Shown: positions 22,534-33,831 of the stretch, piece after piece
How positions within the stretch are numbered: position 1 is the first letter of the stretch
How the letters are laid out: each line of letters starts with the position of its first letter
From: Pristionchus mayeri
Taxonomy: Eukaryota; Nematoda; Chromadorea; Rhabditida; Neodiplogasteridae
Direction: 5' to 3'
DNA: 64,000 nt
Assembly: GCA_036245805.1 (NCBI GenBank)
Contig: BTRK01000004.1
Location: 992,001 to 1,056,000, forward strand
Notes under the pieces: model-generated
Told to the model about the DNA's origin: nothing
Database searches by the model: none
What the model saw: only the letters and a program-made list of their open reading frames with translations
Translations under genes and position numbers: made by a program

Positions 22534-23971
22534 TCAAGTAGCAATCTTGAAAGAAGAGTTTGCCTTTGGATAGAAGGCAATCATCGCCCATGGTGCCACT
22601 GCGTTTTTGTACGCATTACTTAGTTTGAATACGGCGTAAAACATTTCGTCCCTATAACAGACCTTGAAATTTTTTGTAAGCTTTGGAGAATCGAACCTCC
22701 ATAATGGATATCCGAACAATCTAGTAGAGACAATATCCGGGTAAACTACAGCGACTACGAATATACCTCCTGAAATTATAGTTCAAATTTTGGGAAATTG
22801 TCTCTTTATTTCCGACGCATTTCAGCAGACGAAATGCAGAGACAAATACCAAACTTTTGACCTCTATTCGACGGTCACTAACCAGTTGAAACTACGATTG
22901 CAGAAATGGTGATTGTGATTGTGGACTGGGGAAGATTCTGAATGAATGGTTGACAGGCCGGTTTCCACACGGAAATTTCAACGATGAAGCCGGCTTAGAG
23001 CGTTATCCAATCCGGTTTACCAAGTCCTTTTTGCCATCAATTCTATTTACACCTTTAGCCTGCTCATACGCACTCCAACGAATGTGTAAACAAGGACAGT
23101 GGCAATCTCCATAGCTGCACCTAATTCCAATACGATTTCCTGAGAAGATTTATTTTTGAGAGTTTTTACAGTAATTTAGAAACAACATGCCTGATAAATC
23201 GTCTTTAGATGATCCCGTTCTAGTCCAAATTCCACTCCGACAGTGCGAATTGGCGATCGAAATTCATAATAGGTGCCCTACAATTGCTAGGGATACAAAG
23301 AATCGTGTGCGTTGGTACACCTTGAAAGGATAGACAAACAGAATACACTGTGCCAGTGTCAAGATCCAGATCACTATGAGAATTCGCCTTACACGTTCCT
23401 CCGTCCAGACATGAAATGATCTCATTATATGAAAGCAACGGTCTAGAGATAGCGTTGCAAGAAATGGATGTCTTCATTCTCCGTTCATTTCATAGACTCC
23501 ACTTGAGATTTCAATGGAGCTATTACCGTTAGGTGACCCATGGGATGGATCAGAGCACTCAAACGATTGATGGCGATGAGTACATGGAGAATGGCTGTGA
23601 TGAGGGTGAGGGGAAGTGATTGAACTCCAGTCAATCGCCCCAGCCACCACGCGTTACTCTTGAAAGTATTGGAAAATATTGAGAACTTCCAATTTTACCC
23701 GGAAGAAATCCGAGAATAGTCCGTAAGCAGCCGGTTCTTGAACGAAAACAAATATGATTGAATACAGAAGATTCGCAAAGACTGAAAAGGAAAAATTCTT
23801 GGCAAGTTCAGAGCGATTTAGGCAACTGATATTGGAAAGTGAAGCACTGTAGGTGTACTCGAGAGAGGCAATTCGGGCGTATTTGCTGTACATCACGACG
23901 AGATATCGACAGTGAAGGGGCAGGGTGAGCAGGATTATCGAGTCAGCGATGATGGTGAGAGCCGTGTCCAT
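22534..23971 (-). CDS. Srv-like (Srv/Srxa group) chemosensory 7TM receptor
   Basis: Seven exons on the minus strand fit in phase: 23699-23971, 23538-23658, 23321-23442, 23191-23277, 23070-23139, 22883-22993, 22534-22769; about 339 aa. Features: TM1 LTIIADSIILLTLPLHCRYL; TM2 FSFSVFANLLYSIIFVF; TM3 QSLPLTLITAILHVLIAINR followed by LSALIHPMDRCFHIMRSF; TM4 RILIVIWILTLAQCILFVYP; and the C-terminal NAYKNAVAPWAMIAFYP, like the SLNPW-type ends of Srv/Srg-related receptors. The intron after 23191 appears to use a GC donor (CAG|GCATGT). The exon 5 donor was taken at C|GTATGA to keep phase; an alternative donor at 23053 breaks it. The third loop is short under this model and least certain. Family assignment is by pattern only. 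Confidence 0.68.
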
Positions 23972-24419
23972 GATCTTTGATCTGTGATCTTTGTTCACAG
24001 ATACGCTGTTGAGGATGAAGGAAAAGAAGGAAATGGGGAAATTGACAACATCTACTTTCCGCGTACCCGATAATCATCTTACGCAGCATGTGTTTCTTCT
24101 CGAGTCCGAAAGGCGAAAGACCGAGACAATTTTGCGCGGAATTCAGTGAGCGCGTGAAAGGCGATATGATTGGTAATGCAGGAATCAAGGCAACACATCC
24201 AATATTTGATGCTTGCTTGAATGATCGAACTCGAAAAGTAGTTTGCAACTCGTGAGCAGCGCGTTAAAAGCCGCTTAAATGTATGGAGATACTACACGAG
24301 CTCAACGACGATTTTAGCTAGCGTTCGACAAGGAGCCATTTCTTCATCAGGTGACGATAATGAGCATGAAATGCCAAAGTACATATTTATCCAAATTAGT
24401 GAGGAGTTAAAAAAGTGCT
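23972..24419. other. Intergenic, no gene seen
   Basis: Lies between the Srv-like receptor start and the 3' end of the Gln-rich gene. It has the repeated word GATCTTTGATCTGTGATC near 23972 but no supported exon. Confidence 0.4.
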
Positions 24420-26503
24420 CTAGAATCTTCCAGTTTGGCCCTGGTGCATGCTCAAGTGTTGAGGTCCTCCTTGCTGAAATGACGAAGTTTTGACACGGAT
24501 TAGTGAAATTACGAATGCATTCGGTGAATTTCGTCCGTTCAACTTGACACAATTACTGGAAGAATGCAATCGCTGCTCTTTTTCACCACTCGCGCACTAA
24601 ATTTTCCCCTCCATCACGATCACCTGGAAGCCCTCCGACGGTCCTTCGATGACGAGCACTCCATGCTGGCCGGGAATGATCATCCGATGGGGCTCGCCTG
24701 GCATGCCTCCCTTCAACAAATAATAAGTCCCCACTGTATTTCTGACTGTCTATTTTGCATGCAATAAAACGGGCGCGAAAATGTTATTCGCATTGCGCAA
24801 TTGAACGTTCGATCAGCACTCACGGGCATTCCCTGATGGTGATGTATCGGGCAGCCAGAATTCTGCTGTTGCTGATGTTGTTGTCCCCCCATCATCGGAC
24901 CAGCCCCGAATCCCATTGGCATCTCAGAAAAAAACGGGATCTTTTGCGAAGCTCTCCTCTTCGTGAGGAAACGTGAGGAAAAGTGAGGAACGTAATCAAA
25001 TAAAGCAATCAAATAATGAGAACGACACTTGCCTAGTTCACAATACGAGCATTGCTTTAGCAGCATTATTAATCAACGAACTTGCTGCTGTCCTGGGAAG
25101 CCTCCCTGCTGCATCATTCCAGGATGTCCTCCAAAACCCATTTGCGGTCCCGGAAATCCGCCCTGCTGCATCATGCCACCGTCTTGGTGCTGCATCTGCT
25201 GCATCGGACCGCCCATACCCTGCTGCATCTGTTGCTGCTGTCCCATCGGGAAGCCTTGCCAGGGCTGTTGCTGCTGCTGAGGGTGCTGCAATTTATTGGG
25301 GTGTTCCAAAAGTTCCTGGAATTTTTTTCTGAATTTATTTTCTCACGCATCATAAGTTAATGAAATAAATCATCCCTCATATATATTATAGATCGACCTG
25401 AAATATATTTTGCGAAGGCTATTTCTTTAAATGATTACCTAGTGATGATGAAATAGTAACAAATGCGCCTTTTTTGGCCCATGTTTGAAAAATTTATAAC
25501 GTCCTTTTCTTTGAATTTCAAAACGCTGGTTTATTGTAAATTAGAGGAACCAATAGACCTTTCAATTGAACCTTTAAAATTGCATATTTCTTTAACGACC
25601 GCCGAAAAACATCACTTTAATCTTGCCGAAGGAAGGTCATTTTCGGAATTTTTCAAATTTTCATGGTTGTTTGCTAATCAATCGCTCTAAATTTGCAATG
25701 CAAATTCGTTATAAATTATTTATTGTCGTTTAGAACACTTGTTGGTATCAAAATCGATGAAAATTTTAAAATCACGTTGAAAATCTTGTAATAAATGTAC
25801 AGCGCGATTCAGAGGGCCAGGATAGTGTCCAGTAAGCTAGTTGGCAACTACCAAGTAACTAGGCATTATCACATAAGTTCTGTCTTTTCATAGGAAAGAA
25901 TTTGACGTTTTGTCATTTTTGAGTCACAACTTCGGAATCGCACTATTCTTGTGAACCTCGAAATTGTTTATCCATGTAACGCGGAAATTGAAGAGCACCG
26001 ATTGCCCTACTCAATGATATGTACTATTAGTCAGTGAGCTTCATCTCTTCAAATAAATAAATTTTTGAAAACAAATTCCAGGAACTTTTGGAACACCCCA
26101 ATAGATAGTGTATCAACAAATATTTCGAAAAATAGGAAACTGGACAGGATGGAGAGCTCATAGGAGATTAAGGTACGATGCAAATTATGAGATTCATAAA
26201 ACCACTAACTCCCCATTGGCTGGAGCCGGTGCCGGTGTAGTCGATCGGGATTTGATACGCTTCCTAGAAAACACCATGATTAGCTTGGTACAAGAGCAGA
26301 TCTCGAAAATTTGAAAACGGAGAAAATTTTTCATCTTGAAGCGGGAATATGTTTACCAGAAAGCAATGCTTTTTCATAGATTTCAAATTTCTCAAATTCT
26401 AGCTCAAAATAGGTTCTAAACATACTCTGGAGGGGTAAATGATATGCACGGGCGGGGTCTGGTCGTAGTCGTGTCCGTGAAAGATTCGATTGAGGAAGGC
26501 CAT
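24420..26503 (-). CDS. Gln/Gly/Met-rich low-complexity protein
   Basis: Six exons, all phase 0, on the minus strand: 26426-26503, 26210-26263, 25082-25285, 24824-24922, 24624-24710, 24420-24473; 191 aa. It starts MAFLNRIFHGHDYDQTPPVH, a charged N-terminus without a clear signal peptide. The middle is made of PQQQQQPWQGFPMGQQQQ and GGMMQQGGFPG-type repeats, then NSGCPIHHHQGMP, and it ends QGGPQHLSMHQGQTGRF. The exon 5 donor CAG|GTGATC is chosen; reading through instead gives a stop after VIVMEGKI, a possible alternative C-terminus. The composition is prion-like or scaffold-like, so a condensate or adhesive role is conceivable, but I recognise no domain. Intron 2 is almost filled by a mariner-type element whose end lies about 10 nt from the exon 3 acceptor. 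GA-rich promoter-like sequence lies upstream. Confidence 0.7.
25296..26101. mobile_element. Non-autonomous mariner-type DNA transposon
   Basis: Perfect terminal inverted repeats of about 27 bp (TTGGGGTGTTCCAAAAGTTC at the left, its inverse at the right) flanked by TA duplications at 25294-25295 and 26102-26103, as for Tc1/mariner. The 806-bp body has no transposase motif that I can recognise. Inserted in intron 2 of the Gln-rich gene. Confidence 0.85.
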
Positions 26504-27087
26504 CGCTTCGTGTGACTGAGCGAAAGTACTAGTCATCAACCGATTCCCCCTCGCTTCTAAACTCGATGCCGATCATTGAGAGAGAGAGAGAGAGAGAGTT
26601 TGTCTCTCACTTTCCCACTCTCTCTCACCTTTCTGTGACCTTCATAAAGTAGCACGAAGCTACCGATTCGGTGCACTATTTGTTTTTTTCCGAGAGCGAG
26701 AGAGAGTGCACGGAAGGGAGAGAGCGTCTTCTCTACGCTCAATCCTTTGTTTGCACTGACTTCATTAAGTGTCTCATCTCTGCCGCTCGATTTCCCCACA
26801 GTTCAGGAGCAAGTTCGGCGGATGATCAAACAATCAAACGCCCAGAATACTGACGAGTCAACCGATTAGCGATCTGATATCCAATGTTTATCAAAAATAA
26901 ATATAATAAATCGGGACAAACTGTTTTGTAAAGTTCAAAATTTAAAATATTAAGCCGTTCACATAATAAGCACACAGTGAACTGTGATAAATTGTACAAA
27001 TAAATATTCTAATCGTGTTCTTCATTATTTATTGGAAGCTTTTCGTAGTGGAAAACAACGACGAAAGCGTTCAGGCAACCTGCGTTG
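26504..27087. other. GA/CT-rich upstream region of the Gln-rich gene
   Basis: It has a (GA)n run at about 26580-26600 and further GAGAGAG tracts at 26690-26720, which are typical of nematode promoters. The rest, up to the 3' end of the next receptor, is AT-rich with no exon found. Confidence 0.4.
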
Positions 27088-29135
27088 CTACGCTCGAGGC
27101 GATATTGGCATTGTAGTACAGTCTATTGAGAGCTGCTTAACGTGGGTTATTTTCGGTGCTTTACCGCACTTGCACGTTAAAACTTTGATCAGATCCCTTC
27201 GGTAATCGGCCATTGATATGAGCACAGCGAGGGAGTCGAGGGGAAGGAAGGCGCTGTTGAAAAGTGGAGTTATTCGACTGATCAGATGCAGTTTCACGCC
27301 AAGCAGAGGCAGAATAATGCCGATGCAGCACGGGGAGTAGATGCACACGAGTGGAATTACGGTCTGAAAGTTACAATTTAAACACGGTACACGATGCGAT
27401 TTATACGACAGCAATTGCGGGAATTCAGATCTCATTATATTTTTTTGGGAAAGTCTCGCTGATAACTAATTCGTCTTTCCTGATTCTATGCGCCCTTTCC
27501 AGAGAACTGATAAGGTATTAATAATTCTGAATTTGTCACTTTTCACAATTCTCAATAAATACGTGTCAAAATAACATACCTGCAAACAGAGCGTAACGAA
27601 TAATTGTCGTTGTAGTCGAATCGTTTTGTCCGACATTATCGTGGCATTGCGTAAATATGAGAAGATGCCGATAAAGGCATGAACCATAAAGCCGAAGCAG
27701 AAGGACATCAGTGTGCACAAGATGAGAACTCCAGCAAGAGTTCGCAGATTGAGAGAGCCATCCTCCTGTAATTCAAGATCTTTCACTCCGTTCGGCACCG
27801 ATATGAACACAGCGAGCGAATCTAGCGGAAGGAAGACGCTGTTGAAAGGGGATTGCGCACAGAAAATTGTGTGCAATACAACGGAGACGATTCACTAGAA
27901 CTCAATCGGCAACTAAAATGGGATCTTCCAACTGACCAGGAAGTAATCGCCCATGATTATAGTGTGATTAGCTGGAACGATGGCCAATTCTAGAGACATG
28001 TTCCCTTGCATTCGAGAGCGTCCGGACTCCGTGGGCGCAAATAAGAAGTATGTGTCCAGAAACCTCAACAATCAAATTAAATGCTTTTCTATGAGATCCG
28101 GATCTTACCCTGCAATCACCACCATAAGTCCCGTAGCGAATAGCAGAGATATGAACGAAGGTTTACTAAACAACTGAATGCGCGAGGGTCTGTAAAAACA
28201 ATTAAGATTTTAAGCTTTCATCAATATTTTTCGATGTGAACCATACAAGGAACTTGTGTGGGAATATTGCCTTACGATGGAGTGAGAAATAAACTAATAA
28301 CTAAGGAAAAATACGAATTATTTTTCACTATCGTGAGGAAAAAACGGACGATGGGAAAAGGGGACAAGAGAGGATGACGCACGAGCCTAAAGAGCCCGAG
28401 TGAGTAAAATACTCTTGGAAACCTGTGCGACCACTTGTTATAAAATTCAAAAAAGAAGCTCGGCGAAACACCCAAATTTCAATTATATAAACACAAAAAT
28501 TTACGACTTCACTGCCCATAATCGATACAAAAAGCTGTAGACAACCATAACGAATGTGAGGCTGTACAACCCGAGATACGCGCTGAGAAGTTCCTCAAAT
28601 AGTGCATTACAGTATATTTTCAAAAGCCATATTGAAATGTTATTTCTCACCCTACTGATGTGGTAGTGACTTGTTGGAATTAGAACAAACATTCCCTCTG
28701 TTGTGGCAATTTTCTGAAATAAATTGTCGTTCTCGACCTGTCGATAATGTGTGTAGAATTATGGTATCGGTTCTAAGTTATTCAAATAAGTCACCTCTTT
28801 GATGAACATTTGTGCGGTTGTGTAGATAGCGTCTACTGATGCCATTGCAATCTGAATGAATTAGAATGGAATGGTTTACCATTCGAAAACATACCTGCAG
28901 ATGTCGGTATGATCCTAGATTCGCTCTTGTGCGAAACAGTAAACAGAATAGCAAAATGAAATATAAAATGAGGCCAAAAACTGAAACAAGAGAAATGCTC
29001 AATTTCGGACCATCAATTGGAATGAATTCAATATTTAAGAATATTTAATTTAAAGAAATAACATTTATATGTAAACAGTGATGGCATACCATAATTTATC
29101 TCCTCCAATGTACTGAAAAGAGTAGCCTGTACCAT
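27088..29135 (-). CDS. Str-type chemosensory 7TM receptor F1
   Basis: Nine exons on the minus strand, all in phase: 29090-29135, 28895-28980, 28795-28851, 28651-28713, 28505-28593, 28109-28189, 27937-28063, 27580-27765, 27088-27363; 336 aa. Landmarks: MVQATLFSTLEEINYG start; FRTRANLGSYRHLQ in the first loop; FLYRLWAVKSPSRIQLF after TM3; a loop with TYFLFAPTESGRSRMQG; TIRLQRQLFVTLCLQ before TM6; and FLPLDSLAVLISMADYRRDL at TM7. F2 (45.9 kb) and F3 (55.5 kb) share exactly the same exon structure, and a decayed F4 lies at the window edge. Intron 7 contains a relic of a second TM7 exon. The gene looks intact. Likely located in sensory cilia; the ligand is unknown. Confidence 0.86.
27788..27862 (-). 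pseudogene. Relic TM7 exon inside receptor F1 intron 7
   Basis: The minus strand reads PFNSVFLPLDSLAVFISVPN, nearly the same as the real TM7 of F1 (LFNSAFLPLDSLAVLISMAD). It lies in the intron just upstream of the TM5 exon. It looks like the stump of a tandem duplicate or a misplaced gene-conversion tract. Confidence 0.7.
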
Positions 29136-30712
29136 TTCGATGGGCGACTGTTGACTGCGCAAAATAGTAAGCTGTAATTGTTCGTTGTTTGGATAAGTAA
29201 GACTCAACTCAATCAGCACAACGTTTAACTATGAATTACAAAATAAATGCAATCGTGCATGCTGAAAACCAAGGTAGGCATGAGTAAAGCATCGAAACAA
29301 GAGCATGATGAAGACAAATATTACGATACAAAAGAGCTTGGTTGATAATGGATAGCAAAATACATGACTTCAACTGTGTAGATTCTCATGCACAATTCGT
29401 GAGAATTGTATCTACGTTGTTTTTGTAGGGAATATATACTTCATTTAAGTTCGTAGGCGTAACGGAATACGATTAATTAATGTTGATCTATGACAAATAT
29501 TGTCATGGCTGTCCTCACATCGAGGACAAACGAATTCGAGGAGAAAGGGGGGAGGGCAGAAAATTCGAGGGTCATTTCGATAGGTCTCATCCTTCTTTTG
29601 ATCTGATGTGATGCCGGTGTCGGGTCGAGCTAAAAAAACAGTACTCCGAAAAGCGTAAGATATACATCTAAAGGAATTATGTTGTGAATGAGTTGAACGA
29701 GATATGGGAAGGCCGAAACTGGTGAGAGATTGCGCGTATGGTCACGAAAATCTTTACAGTAGCTGTTTTTTGAACAAGATGATCCTCTTCTTTCATTTAT
29801 TAGAATTTTTTAAAAAAATTCTAAAACTCACTGGTAGTTTAGTTGGCAAGGTACAATTCCCTCGGTACAATTCCCAGAGGTGTTTAAAATTAAGAATTTC
29901 TGATTGGAAAACAACTGGATTTTCCTCTCTATCCTTCCCTGACGAGCACCGTATCCACGATCCTATAGCAAGGAACACGGCAGGGGATTGGAGAGCGAGC
30001 AAAGAGGAGCGAGGGATAGGGGCGATAAGAGAGCCGGACACTTCCAATCTTTGGTATATCGCCCTCCCTTATGCCGTGTAGATAAATCCGGGAAGGAGAA
30101 ATAATGTGTTTAAAAAAACAATAAAGATGGAGATGGACCGTATCAGATGTTGCAATAACAGCGGACATTTTTTTCTTAAAATACACGAATTATGGGGTGT
30201 CAAAAAGGCAGCAATCGAGACATTGAAGCGTCAGTTATCCCTTCGCCTTGTGCTTTGTGTACAATTAGAATCAGCAACACTGACCAGGTGCGATAATGGT
30301 GGTAGCTATTATCATGCTGACTGCTGGTACAGTGACACAGCACCACCTGCTCCCTCTGTGATGAGGTCTAGATAGACAGACATTAGGTATTCACTAGGGA
30401 TGGCGAATGAAGAATTTTGTGACAAATGAAGAGACGATTTTTCCCTCCCTGTCATTTTCTCTTCATGAAGAACTGCGCGGTCGTTCCCGTTCTTCATGAA
30501 GAACGAATTTCACGAAAGATGATATAACTGGAGAACGGATGAACATTTTTGTTTCAAAATCAAGCATTTACATATTTATGCTGCATATTACAAGCTGTTC
30601 TTTTGCATCGTTGATTCCCTTAAACTGTTCACTGAATGCTTGAGTAATGGAATTTTGATCAATGTCCCCATGATCTACTTCTGTCTGGATCGAAACTAAC
30701 ATGATCCAGAAC
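29136..30712. other. Upstream region of receptor F1; otherwise no gene
   Basis: 29390-29445 contains CAATTCGTGAGAATTGTATC and GGGAATATAT words, also found upstream of F2 (about 49497-49545). The polypurine area at 29540-29570 has counterparts upstream of F3. Open frames between 29700 and 30500 are not recognised. A short palindrome TTCATGAAGAAC occurs twice near 30462-30505. Confidence 0.4.
29390..29445 (-). promoter_or_regulatory. Candidate conserved upstream element of receptor F1
   Basis: CAATTCGTGAGAATTGTATC followed by GGGAATATAT is closely matched upstream of F2 (CAATTCGTGAGATTTGTATC, then GGGAATATAT, about 49497-49545). Both lie about 260-330 bp upstream of their start codons. Shared ancestry alone could explain this, but the surroundings are less similar. 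Confidence 0.35.
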
Positions 30713-31200
30713 ATTCTGACCTTGAAGTTCGTATTGTTGAGAAACCCGGCCCTAACCTCCTCAATTTATTGTCGAGAAATCGATATCTTGATTCACCTGT
30801 CTGCAAATTGCGTAACCGTTGTTTCTTCTGCCCTACTGGTGGAATCGGTTGTTGTCATACTGTAGGTGTCGTATATCTCATCAAATGCTCTCTTTGTTCT
30901 CAATCTTACGTCGGTGAGACTGGTAGACCTCTCCATCTCAGAGCTTACGACCACTATAAGTCAGCTCGAAACCCAACTTGTATTAGCTATAGCCACAACG
31001 CTTTTGCAATCCATTCTAAGAGTGATCATAACAGAGCCCCAATTTCACTAACTGGTTCCATTCTCCATCGTGAATCTAATACTTGTCGTCGTAAGATTGC
31101 TGAGGCTATGTACATTGTCAAATTAGATCCTGCTTTGAATAACAGAGTAGAACTCTCCAAGGATAGTGCCCCTATTACCCTTCAAACTCTTAACATCTAA
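30713..31200 (+). mobile_element. Penelope-like element fragment with GIY-YIG endonuclease
   Basis: The frame starts within HSDLEVRIVEKPGPNLLNLL and continues through CPTGGIGCC to VVYLIKCSLC and SYVGETGRPLHLRAYDHYKS, then to a stop at 31200. These are the two signature segments and the conserved Arg of the GIY-YIG domain found at the C-terminus of Penelope-like retroelements. The reverse transcriptase that should precede it is missing, so the copy is 5'-truncated. It is followed by a CT-rich 3' region and a hammerhead-like motif. Confidence 0.82.
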
Positions 31201-31463
31201 TCCATTCTCTCTTCTCACTCACCTTCTCACCCTCTTCCCTTCTCCTCCCTTGCCTTGCTTCCCCCCTTCCTCTCTCCTCCCTCTCTTTCTCTCTGCCCTC
31301 TCTAATTCACACACTCTCTCTCTCTTTACCCCTTCCTCTTCGCGATTCCCCATTCACTCTACTAGTTGTCTATTTCTCACACTTCTTTATTGATTAGCGC
31401 TCTTTCTCGATATATCGATTGACGATTGTCCACTCCTAATAGTTCTCTTTTCATGTGATTTTA

Positions 31464-31500
31464 CTGACTGATGATGGGCTGTGGCCCGAAACGTCTCGCC
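31464..31500 (+). ncRNA. Hammerhead ribozyme-like motif (Penelope element tail)
   Basis: Contains CTGATGA (31468-31474), then a stem-loop GGGC-TGTG-GCCC (stem II), then GAAAC followed by GTC. This is the conserved core arrangement of the minimal hammerhead ribozymes known in Penelope-like elements. Its position just downstream of the GIY-YIG frame fits. Stem I pairing was not established and activity is inferred only from the core. Confidence 0.6.
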
Positions 31501-32190
31501 GATAAATGCTGACGCGCTTCCCCTCTCCTGTCCCCCATTTCGGCTTTACGAAGATTTCAAGCAGTATTTCTACGCCATGACAGGAATCACCGAGTATCCT
31601 GAGTTTGAATGGGTATCGATACCCTACCCTCTTCTTTTTTCTCAAAATGTATTGTTTTCAATTTCGAGTCCGAAACTTTCCTTACCTTTTTACCTGAAAT
31701 TTTGCGCGGTCCACGAATATCATTCAAGTGAGAAACATACTACTTGAAACCTACCTGAAAACGACACAAAATTAATTTGACACACGAGAAAAATTTGATT
31801 ACGACTAGTGTATCTCGCTCTGTGTTGTGATGTTCCCAGACCGGAATGATCTGTTTTCAATGAGAGCATGAGTACCGAGAAAACTGTTTCAGTGATCGCA
31901 CTCCCTCAGTGATCTTTCTCACTGGGTCTCTCTCTCTGTCAATCGATATTTATCATGTGATTTTTTTATCGCTTCATAAGAGGGGCCATCCTCATCCCTT
32001 CAAAATATTTGCACTATTTAATCTTTTATCCTTCATTTCAATGTAGACGCATCTTATCCGTCTCTAAAATGCTCTATACAATTTGATATCACCCATTGCA
32101 CCGTAATATATATCATGGTATGCTAACTTCGAAATGATGCAAGCGTTTATTCGGCATGTTTATGATATGTTACTGCATAAAGACATATCG
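31501..32190. other. Region partly duplicated at 35.2-35.5 kb
   Basis: 31630-31950 shares several blocks with 35270-35510, including GTTTTCAATGAGAGCA and GAGTACCGAGAAAACT. A frame on the plus strand (LYEDFKQYFYAMTGITEYPEFE, 31549-31614) looks protein-like, but I do not recognise it. Confidence 0.35.
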
Positions 32191-32191
32191 T

Positions 32192-32232
32192 AACGTCTGT
32201 CTGTCTGTCTGTCTGTCCCTTTGTCTGTCTGT
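32192..32232. repeat. (TCTG)n microsatellite
   Basis: Tandem GTCTGTCTGTCTG run with two interruptions, immediately left of the satellite array. Confidence 0.85.
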
Positions 32233-32329
32233 CACACTTTTTCTTCAAATCGCTCTAATTCGCTTGCAAATCATCCTATGTGTATGGGACCTTGACCATA
32301 TTATCTCCCTTGACGAGCGCTTTCAAAAT

Positions 32330-33430
32330 TTGATCTTTGATCTTTGTAGTTTGTAGTTTGATCTTTTTCTTCAAATCGCTATAACTTGGTTCAAACGTAT
32401 CCGTGCGACTTCGGACCTTGACTATTGGCATCCCCGCGATGAACACTTTCAAAATTTGACACTTGATCTTTGATCTCTTTCTTCAAATCGTTCTAACTCG
32501 GCTCAAAATCATCCTACAGCGCTACGACCTTGACCGTTGGCATCCCCACGATGAGCACTTCCAAAATTTTAAACTTGATCTTTGATCTTTGATCTTTTTC
32601 TTCAAATCGCTCTAGCTTTGCTCAAACACGTCCGTGTGACGTCGGACCTTGACCATTGGTATTCCCACGTCGAGCGCTTTTAAAGTTTGATCTTTGATCT
32701 TTGATCTTTGTAGTTTGATCTTTTTCTTCAAATCGCTCTAACTCGCTTCAAAATCATCGTAGAAGGTTAGGACCTTGACCGTTGGCATCCCCACGTCGAG
32801 CGCTTTTAAAGTTTGATCTTTGATCTTTGTAGTTTGTAGTTTGATCTTTTTCTTCAAATGGCTCTAACTCGCTTCAAAATCATCGTAGAAGGATAGGACC
32901 TTGACCGCTGGCATCCCCATGGCGAGCGATTTTAAAGTTTGATCTTTGATCTTTGTAGTTTGTAGTTTGATCTTTTTCTTCAAATGGCTCTAACTCGCTT
33001 CAAAATCATCGTAGAAGGATAGGACCTTGACCGTTCGCATCCCATGCTGAACGCTTTTAAAGTTTGATCTTTGATCTTTGTAGTTTGTAGTTTGATCTTT
33101 TTCTTCAAATGGCTCTAACTCGCTTCAATATCATCGTAGAAGGATAGGACCTTGACCGTTCGCATCCCCATGCTGAACGCTTTTAAAGTTTGATCTTTGA
33201 TCTTTATAGTTTGATCTTTTTCTTCAAATGGCTCTAACTCGCTTCAAAATCATCGTAGAAGGATAGGACCTTGACCGCTGGCATCCCCATGGCGAGCGCT
33301 TTTAAAATATGAAACGTGATCTTTGATCTTTGATCTCTTTTCTTCAAATCGCTCTAACCTGGCTCAAACACGTCCGTGTGACGTCGGACCTTGACCGTTA
33401 GCATCCTCACGACGAGCACTTTCAGCACAC
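32330..33430. repeat. Satellite array, ~122-126 bp unit
   Basis: About nine units of a sequence containing TTTGATCTTTTTCTTCAAAT, then GGCTCTAACTCGCTTCAAAA, then AGGACCTTGACCGTT and GCATCCCCA. Units diverge at the edges and are most alike in the middle (about 32700-33300), as expected for homogenisation by unequal exchange. Confidence 0.85.
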
Positions 33431-33532
33431 CACACAACATGGTGCATTTTACCAAATCGCAGAAAACTCAAATCACCCCGTGCACCACCCGCCATACCAT
33501 CCCAACCTGCTCGCACTCCCCGCAGCGTAAGC

Positions 33533-33643
33533 GTTGTGAAAGGCTCGTGAGGCCGAGGGTGATTCGAAAAAGTTGGGATGGGCGAAGCCCCATCCCAACT
33601 TTTTCGAATTGCCCGAGGCCTCACGAGCCTTTTACAACGTTTT
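33533..33643. repeat. Foldback (hairpin) repeat
   Basis: The left arm GTTGTGAAAGGCTCGTGAGG...AAAAAGTTGGGATGGG and the right arm CCCATCCCAACTTTTT...CCTCACGAGCCTTTTACAAC pair almost completely around the centre CGAAGC. Likely a small MITE. Confidence 0.75.
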
Positions 33644-33831
33644 AAGCAGGCTCTCACCAGTCGCGTCCAATTGTTATCCTTAAAACACAATTAAGATAGG
33701 AACATTTTTTCTAATATTTTCGTGTGAGATTTTGAAACATACTCGAAAAAAATGTACGAATAGGAGAATCACAGCGACTGTGAGAAGCACAGAATCATTT
33801 AGCAGTGGTGCATGCCATGATTGAATTCTCA

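Noticed and set aside
25029..25280. Cysteine-rich plus-strand frame (CCIIPGCPP-like)
   Set aside because: Antisense of the CAG-rich exon of the Gln-rich gene; the Cys pattern is just the reverse complement of Gln codons.
31166..31393. Ser/Leu/Phe-rich plus-strand frame
   Set aside because: CT-rich 3' tail of the Penelope-like fragment, in a different frame from the GIY-YIG domain.
32156..33430. Possible CRISPR-like array
   Set aside because: Units are about 125 bp and contiguous, without unique spacers, in a eukaryotic genome; this is a satellite.
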